Shown piece after piece: positions 18,442 to 23,844 of a stretch of 23,844 bases of DNA. The notes under the pieces were generated by a model, which was not told where the DNA came from, did no database searches, and worked only from the letters and a program-made list of their open reading frames with translations. Within the stretch, counting starts at the first letter, position 1. Each line of letters opens with the position of its first letter. Location: NCBI GenBank assembly GCA_000320545.1, contig ADNK01001949.1:95001-118844 (forward strand), given 5' to 3'. The position numbers and the translations under genes are program-made. The DNA comes from Bigelowiella natans CCMP2755. Taxonomy: Eukaryota; Cercozoa; Chlorarachniophyceae.

Positions 18442-19929
18442 GAAATAAGAGAGCGTTACGGAGATGAATCAAATTTGAAATGCAAGGGCATGAATAGAAC
18501 GGGTAGAACATTGTGAGCATCGTCAGTTATTCGCAATAGTAGCTCTTGCACATCATCTGTCATAACTTCTTCGCATGCATTTTGGCCAAATGAACACACA
18601 CAAGTTTCAACAACCATTGCAGATGGATCTTGGCTGTCACTGCACCGTCAAGTTTGTGTTCGTGACAGCTAATATTTGTGCTGTCGTCATCATGCAACAT
18701 CCTTTCCATGCTAGCATGCATGCGATCTAGCATTAGCGCGTCACGCAAAATCTCTAGATCTAGAGCATGCATGCAAGTTGAGCAGTGACTGCATCCGTTG
18801 ATTCTTGCATGTCATGCATGCACATCGCTCCGCGTGAGCCTGGGGGTGGGGTCCACAGGACCCGCAGATCGAGCGATCACATCGCGGAGTCAGAAATCAG
18901 TGAATGATTTGTGGAACCGCCGACTCGCGCAAAATCTCTAGATCTAGAGCATGCATGCAAGATGAGCAGCTCTAGATCACGACAATGCAGCATGCAGGGA
19001 TCACCATTTTGTGATTTTGATGCGGCGGACAAGGAAGAGATGAAGCGTCAAAACGCAAGTGTCAACGATGGCCATCTGCTTTGCGCAAATGCGCGTAGCA
19101 TGCAACGAACTAGAATTCACAATGACAAAATGCTTTCGCATGTCCAGCTAGCGAGGTCCAACAAAAGTCATTCGCGCGAGAGCAATCACACAATTCCTCA
19201 TGCAACATGCATCATCATTCGATCCGCCTCATTTGTGTCATTTTTTTACATTTTCCCTACTCTTGCATCACGGCGGCATGGGTAGTGCTAGGGTGCAAGT
19301 GGCGAACACTTGCTTGAACACCCGCATGATCGAACAACTCGTTGCCCATGTGTTCGTTTTCATCACTGGCCATTGGACCATGATCACGACAAGTGAGAAA
19401 TTGATGAACATTGAACATTGAATTGAGATTGAACATTGCACGCTGAACATCGCATCGATGCAAACACCACTAATGTGGAAGATCAGAACCACAGAATCAC
19501 ACATAAAACCAGCATTTCTAGCGTTTGCGGTCACAGTAGCGTCTTTGGCCTGCGATGCCAGCCAGCACCAGTGCAATGACGGAAAATCGTTGCGAGAATT
19601 CGTCAACATCTTGCGATCTTGCGCCAATGCTCTCTGGCGCTGGTCGTGTTGGTTGCCCAATGCAAGAGCTAGCTAGCTGCGTGCGCAGGCAGTTTGCTAA
19701 AAGTTTGGTGGATCAGTTGAAGGACGCGCAGCAGCACGCACGTGCAGCACTTTGGCGGCGAGACGGAACACCAGCTCGGTTGATTTCTGTCAGTCTGGAC
19801 AGCATCCCACTTCTGGAACCCTGAGCAGGCAAATGCTTGTTTTTGGACGTCGCAGCTTGTTCCAGTTTCTTCAATCCCAAAAAAGTGTTCTGGTGTGATG
19901 TCGGGCAAGGAGGAGACGCACTTTGGCCC

Positions 19930-19981
19930 AGAACCACGTCGATCCTCAGACCCAGCGTGGCTTGCAAGTGCGCAAGGCTGC
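19930..19981 (+). repeat. 52-bp direct repeat, copy 1
   Basis: From agaaccacgtcgatcctcag to gcgcaaggctgc the sequence is identical to 20322-20373, 392 bp downstream. The bases on either side differ, so the repeat is a discrete unit and not part of a longer duplication. Confidence 0.95.
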
Positions 19982-20321
19982 ATTGCGCAATGTGAGCATT
20001 TTGTGCGCACTGACTGACACGTCTCGATCAAACCTGCAACAAATGCGCACTTTTTGGGACAACTTTTGATCCAGAGCACTTTGCGCAACGCGCAGCGACG
20101 GGAACACCCCCAGCTAGCTGGATCAATTTGGCTGGAACAATCACATTGGTAGACGTGTCGACGCGCACGCCAGACGTGGTGAGCTGTGCATGTCACGACC
20201 GATCAAACCCGGTGACACGAGCATGGCGCACGATTGATTGCTTGGCAGCTCGGGCCGCGCGGCCGCGCCCCCCGGACGCATGGGTGTCTGGCAAGCTGCC
20301 TGCGCTTTTGTGGCTCGCGCA

Positions 20322-20373
20322 AGAACCACGTCGATCCTCAGACCCAGCGTGGCTTGCAAGTGCGCAAGGCTGC
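20322..20373 (+). repeat. 52-bp direct repeat, copy 2
   Basis: Exact copy of 19930-19981. No coding role is seen for either copy. Confidence 0.95.
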
Positions 20374-20534
20374 TTGCAGCTCACGTTGTTGCAATTTGTC
20401 ATTGAATTGATGAACGTGTGAATGAAGGAACTCCACAGGAGCTGGTGAAAGGATCACAGGCCACGCTGCCTCATTGAGCATTGAACATTGAACACCAAAC
20501 TGAGCAAGAACCATCCATGATGCCTTAGTCAACC

Positions 20535-20643
20535 CATGAACAATGAACAATGAACAATGAACAATGATGGAAAACTGCATCTCCAACAAGAAAGTGTGAC
20601 ATGAACAATGAACAATGAACAATGAACAATGAACAATGAACAA
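20535..20643. repeat. Two AACAATG heptamer arrays
   Basis: About four units at 20535-20567 and about six at 20601-20643, separated by about 33 bp of unrelated sequence. A related AACATTG unit occurs near 19400-19440 and 20478-20492. The unit is not a known telomere heptamer (TTTAGGG). Confidence 0.9.
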
Positions 20644-20947
20644 AGCATTGATCGCATGCGCCAGAACCACACGGCATGACACTTGCAGTCAACCATTGGG
20701 CATCGCTGAGAAAGAGTTGCTCTAACAACAGATTTTTTTCTGGTGATTTTGGCTAAAAACTCCGCGATTCCGAATGATCAATCCCATCATCCACAATCTC
20801 CTGACATTTTCATTCGTTGTGTTCGAAATCCAGGGCCTTTTACCGGTAGTCGTTTTAGAAATGCATCGTGCATTTTGTTGTCGCACTTCGGAAATGGATG
20901 TGCACCTGCCTCGGCAGCTCAAAACCCAACTCCTCTCTCCCCTCGGA

Positions 20948-22747
20948 ATGATGCCCCGCGCCTTCCGGAGTAGGGCGCTCCCGCTCATCTGTGGGAGAGA
21001 TGAGAGGGGAGAGTCTATTGTGAAGGGATTTTCCTTAGCCCTTCTCTCTTCGCAGAGAAGATCGCGGTCGTCGAGGTACAATCAATTGTTTCCCCCCCTC
21101 CTCCTCCTTCACAAATCAGTAACAACAACTCAGTGGTGCCATCGTGATGTGTTTAGTGCACCCTCCTTCAATGGGAGTCCATCGTTAGCATCGATCAAAG
21201 AATCTTTGGAACGAAATGCTTTGCTGTTCCCCAATAAGGTGTCCATGAAATGTGGAAGAGAGCGCGCTGAAAGTACGTTCGCACTAACCACTGCTTCATC
21301 TCGCGCACACACAAACAGGTTGCAGTTTCAGACGGGCGGATTAAACTAACCAATACCGAATTATTCGAACGATCGTTGCACCTCGCAAGGCTTTTTCGCG
21401 AACACTTCCGGTAAGTGCACACACTCTCTCCCTCGTCGCGATGAAAATGGCTACAATGACATAAACGGCGTGGTCGGCGTTATAGGCTCGAAGCTGGCGC
21501 TCACGTTTCATTCGCGTCGTCAAACCGATCAGAGTGCATCGAGGTAAGCCCAAAAACATATCTATCTGAGCCGCATGGATTAGAGCGCACATGCAGCCAT
21601 CCAGAAGCACATCGCCTGACTACAGAATCTCCCGCTAATTGCCACCGTGGCTTTCAGGATAATGATGATGATGATGATGATGATGATGTTTTGCCCAGGT
21701 GTATGCAGCATGTGGAATGGCAGGGGTTGTCTGTGCACCGGTCAACTGCGTCTTGGAAGTGAGTCCGAATGCAAGCAGTGTAACAAATGCTCGCCGTATG
21801 TGATTGTGATTCTAATGGTTACTGGCAAATTAAGGCACCAGTTCTCTGCCCTCCTGCGTTTGTAAGGAGGAAATAAACACTAATTCTTACCTCCTTCTTC
21901 TATGCAGGAGAAAGAGATGAGCGCTGTATTTTCAAACTCAAAACCAAAGGTAGAAGATCGACTCCTTCTATACGCACCTCTAATTCCGCACATCAAATGC
22001 TGGTTTTTGGTGTGTGTTTCTGCTGTGTATTTGGTAACATCGCATATTAGCATCGCATATTGGTGTAAATTGATAAATGCCATATCCGAGTACACAAGAG
22101 CAAGCACACACACTCACATTCGTAAAAAACAAACGTGTTGTGTAGGTCGTTTTTGTGGAGGAATCATTGCTGGAAAAGGTATGCAAAGCGTTGAGAATCT
22201 CCAGCTTAAAACACATCAAAGCTGCTCCTTTTGGAAGACATCGTACGTGCGATCCTTCTCACACTTAATCATGGGGCGACATGGCGCAATATACGAATAC
22301 GAAGCCATACTCTCATGCATCACGCATGCCACTTTCTAGATAATCTGACCTTCTTACCTTCTCAGTTTATTCATCACCCGTGCTTTTACCTGCACCCTGA
22401 CTGCCCCCCTCCCCCCCCCCTGCCCCTCTTTATTTGCTCGTTACATATTCGCACTTGGCCAACAAAGAGGTCGGAGGAGCGGATACAGAAGTTATCGTAT
22501 GGGGGGATCAATACCAAAGCTTAATGGCTATTTCTCGCCACGATGACGATTGCAGTGAAGAGGGCGATTGTGCTCGCAACGTCGGTGGAGAGCAAGTTGG
22601 AACTTCTACATGCACCGATGTCGCTCTTAAGGATAGGATATGTGATCTCGATGAGTCTTGGTTGTGTCTCCATTCGAGCGGGTAAACAGGAGCTGAACGC
22701 GCTCGGCCCTTTCCACTCTGCGAGCGAGAGAAAGATGAAGAAATATC

Positions 22748-22790
<43 letters not shown>

Positions 22791-23141
22791 GACAAAATAC
22801 CTAAATAAACATCATTAGATATATAGGAAGTGCCAAAGCTGTGGGTGTACTTGTGTTATACACATCTTTCTAATGAGTTATGTACAAGGAAATCGCATCG
22901 ATCCTTCAATGTGCATTCTCACGTATATTTCACGTTATATCATGTGTTGTGTCGTTGCAGCACTACAGGTGCGCCCAAAGGCGTTCTTCGATCGCAACGG
23001 TACACAATGACGATTTTTGCTGCTGACTTAGAGGAAACTCGCACAAAACCGCAAAGCTACAGTTTCAATGCGTAGTTAAATGCATAGAATAACTTCGGTT
23101 TAATGCCAGGAGTAAGAAAAGGAAGAGGAATGGACGTTATG

Positions 23142-23172
<31 letters not shown>

Positions 23173-23574
23173 TCACTCTGCATTAGGAATATGCTTTACG
23201 AAGCATATATTATTTGTAATACATTACCATCGTCATCATTATTGTTGTTCGTGCTCATCATCAGCTCAATGATATACGGGTTCCTAACACACGTCGACAT
23301 GGGCATCAATCATGTAAAGACACACGTTCGCGTTTAATGACCGTGCAGCCAACCGTTGAGACCTCTATCCACCGCATAATCATATACCCTATTGTTTTCT
23401 TTCTCTTTTCTTTGGGTGGTTACCCTTCTTTCTCCAATTTAACTTGCACTGTCGCCCTTGCTTCTATCCCCCTTCCCTTCCGGAAATCCTTCTCAATACG
23501 TTTTTTTTTCACACCTCTGTACTCTGTGCAAAGAGAAAGAGAGATGCGGAAAGGGCAAACATACACACACACAC

Positions 23575-23615
<41 letters not shown>

Positions 23616-23844
23616 CATTGCTGTATCCTAATGTGAAGAAGAACTCCTCCGTAATGACTAGTCAATATATACAACTCTTTCAGGAAGATGTAGCTTTGCT
23701 GTCGTGGCCAATGCACGGTATGGGCGAAGATGATACAGCATAAAAATTGGTGCTTTGGACGAATCTTGACTATCCTTCATCCGTTTCCCTTATGATCGAC
23801 GATGTTTGCCAGCACACCATTGGGAAATGGTGCTCTGAAAGGAT
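20948..23844 (+). CDS. AMP-forming acyl-CoA synthetase/ligase, N-terminal part
   Basis: Members of this adenylating superfamily activate carboxylic acids with ATP to acyl-AMP, then pass the acyl group to CoA. Exons ending 21272, then 21326-21410 (or from 21332), 21486-21543, 21699-21758, 21908-21949, 22146-22178, 22470-22681, 22961-22999, 23265-23313 and 23684-23717 join in phase at GT-AG sites, about 312 residues before the window ends. Landmarks in order are SIKESLERNALLFPNKVSM (usual N-terminal helix), LTNTELFERSLHLARLF (TYxEL region), GMAGVVCAPVNCVLE, EKEMSAVFSNSKPK, VVFVEESL, the ATP-binding loop SSGTTGAPKG (about 270-279), then EDVALLSWPMHGMGE (the P-x-H region). The C-terminal A5-A10 motifs lie off the right edge. 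The N-terminus is uncertain: ATG 20948 is in frame with a basic leader that could be a mitochondrial or plastid transit peptide. A possible intron 21077-21120 would change it. The substrate class is not determinable. Confidence 0.88.
21661..21688. repeat. (GAT)n tract in acyl-CoA synthetase intron
   Basis: About nine GAT units in the plus-strand intron 21544-21698, ending about 10 nt before its TTTTGCCCAG acceptor. It replaces the usual pyrimidine tract. Confidence 0.9.
22753..22788. repeat. (GA)n tract in acyl-CoA synthetase intron
   Basis: About 18 GA units in the intron 22682-22960. Confidence 0.9.
23140..23171. repeat. (TA)n tract in acyl-CoA synthetase intron
   Basis: TA run with one TTTA interruption in the intron 23000-23264. 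Confidence 0.9.
23562..23612. repeat. (CA)n(GA)n compound microsatellite
   Basis: A short CA run is followed by about 18 GA units in the intron 23314-23683 of the acyl-CoA synthetase gene. Confidence 0.9.

Larger units (their letters stand above)
18442..20947. other. Gene-free, repeat-rich stretch
   Basis: No splice-consistent coding segment was found in 2.5 kb. Contents are a near-identical ~45-bp repeat around a palindrome (near 18745-18786 and 18932-18974), heptamer arrays (AACATTG near 19400-19440; AACAATG at 20535-20567 and 20601-20643), a 52-bp exact direct repeat (19930-19981 and 20322-20373), and many gctagc and tgcatgca words. The several 60-175-codon open frames here overlap on both strands and lack recognisable protein features. 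Confidence 0.55.

Noticed and set aside
19669-20196. 175-codon minus-strand open frame and overlapping frames in 19.2-20.6 kb
   Set aside because: Frames overlap on both strands, contain the direct repeats, show no recognisable segment and lack splice-consistent partners. Most likely chance frames in GC-richer DNA.
20535-20643. Telomere-like or CRISPR-like array
   Set aside because: The unit AACAATG is not a telomere repeat, and there are no spacers between units, so it is neither a telomere nor a CRISPR array.

Overview
This is nuclear DNA from an intron-rich eukaryote, most likely a unicellular alga or other protist. The grounds are GT-AG introns of about 50-370 nt, exons often under 100 nt, long C-rich tracts before 3' splice sites, many dinucleotide microsatellites, and a complete LTR retrotransposon. 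Bacterial features (operons, ribosome binding sites) are absent. Intron density and base composition would fit a chlorarachniophyte such as Bigelowiella, but that is only a guess.

Region 1 (304-6019) is one complete Ty3/gypsy-like LTR retrotransposon on the minus strand. It has two LTRs that read as identical, a TGTG target-site duplication, a single uninterrupted 1657-codon Gag-Pol frame, a polypurine tract and a candidate primer-binding site. The flanks (1-303 and 6020-6884) carry no recognised gene.

Region 2 (about 6.9-12.3 kb) contains three tandem minus-strand gene models that I could only see by joining exons: 8213-7004, 9213-8430 and 12319-9474. Their exons join in consistent phase across canonical splice sites, but I recognise none of the products, and each model has uncertain parts.

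Region 3 (13.8-18.4 kb) is a divergent gene pair sharing a ~450-bp upstream region. The minus-strand gene (15909-13836, seven exons) is an isopenicillin-N-synthase-like 2-oxoglutarate/Fe(II) oxygenase with every metal and cosubstrate residue present; one of its introns is GC-AG. The plus-strand gene (16361-18441) encodes a ubiquitin-like-domain protein with an acidic C-terminus.

Region 4 (18.4-20.9 kb) has no gene that I can support. It holds short tandem heptamer arrays, a 52-bp direct repeat and palindrome-rich repeats. Region 5 (about 20.9 kb to the window end) is the N-terminal part of an AMP-forming acyl-CoA synthetase in at least ten exons, running off the right edge.

No tRNA, rRNA or CRISPR array was seen. 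Apart from the retrotransposon, nearly all long open frames in the window are chance frames; the real genes are short spliced exons. The genes show no obvious shared pathway.
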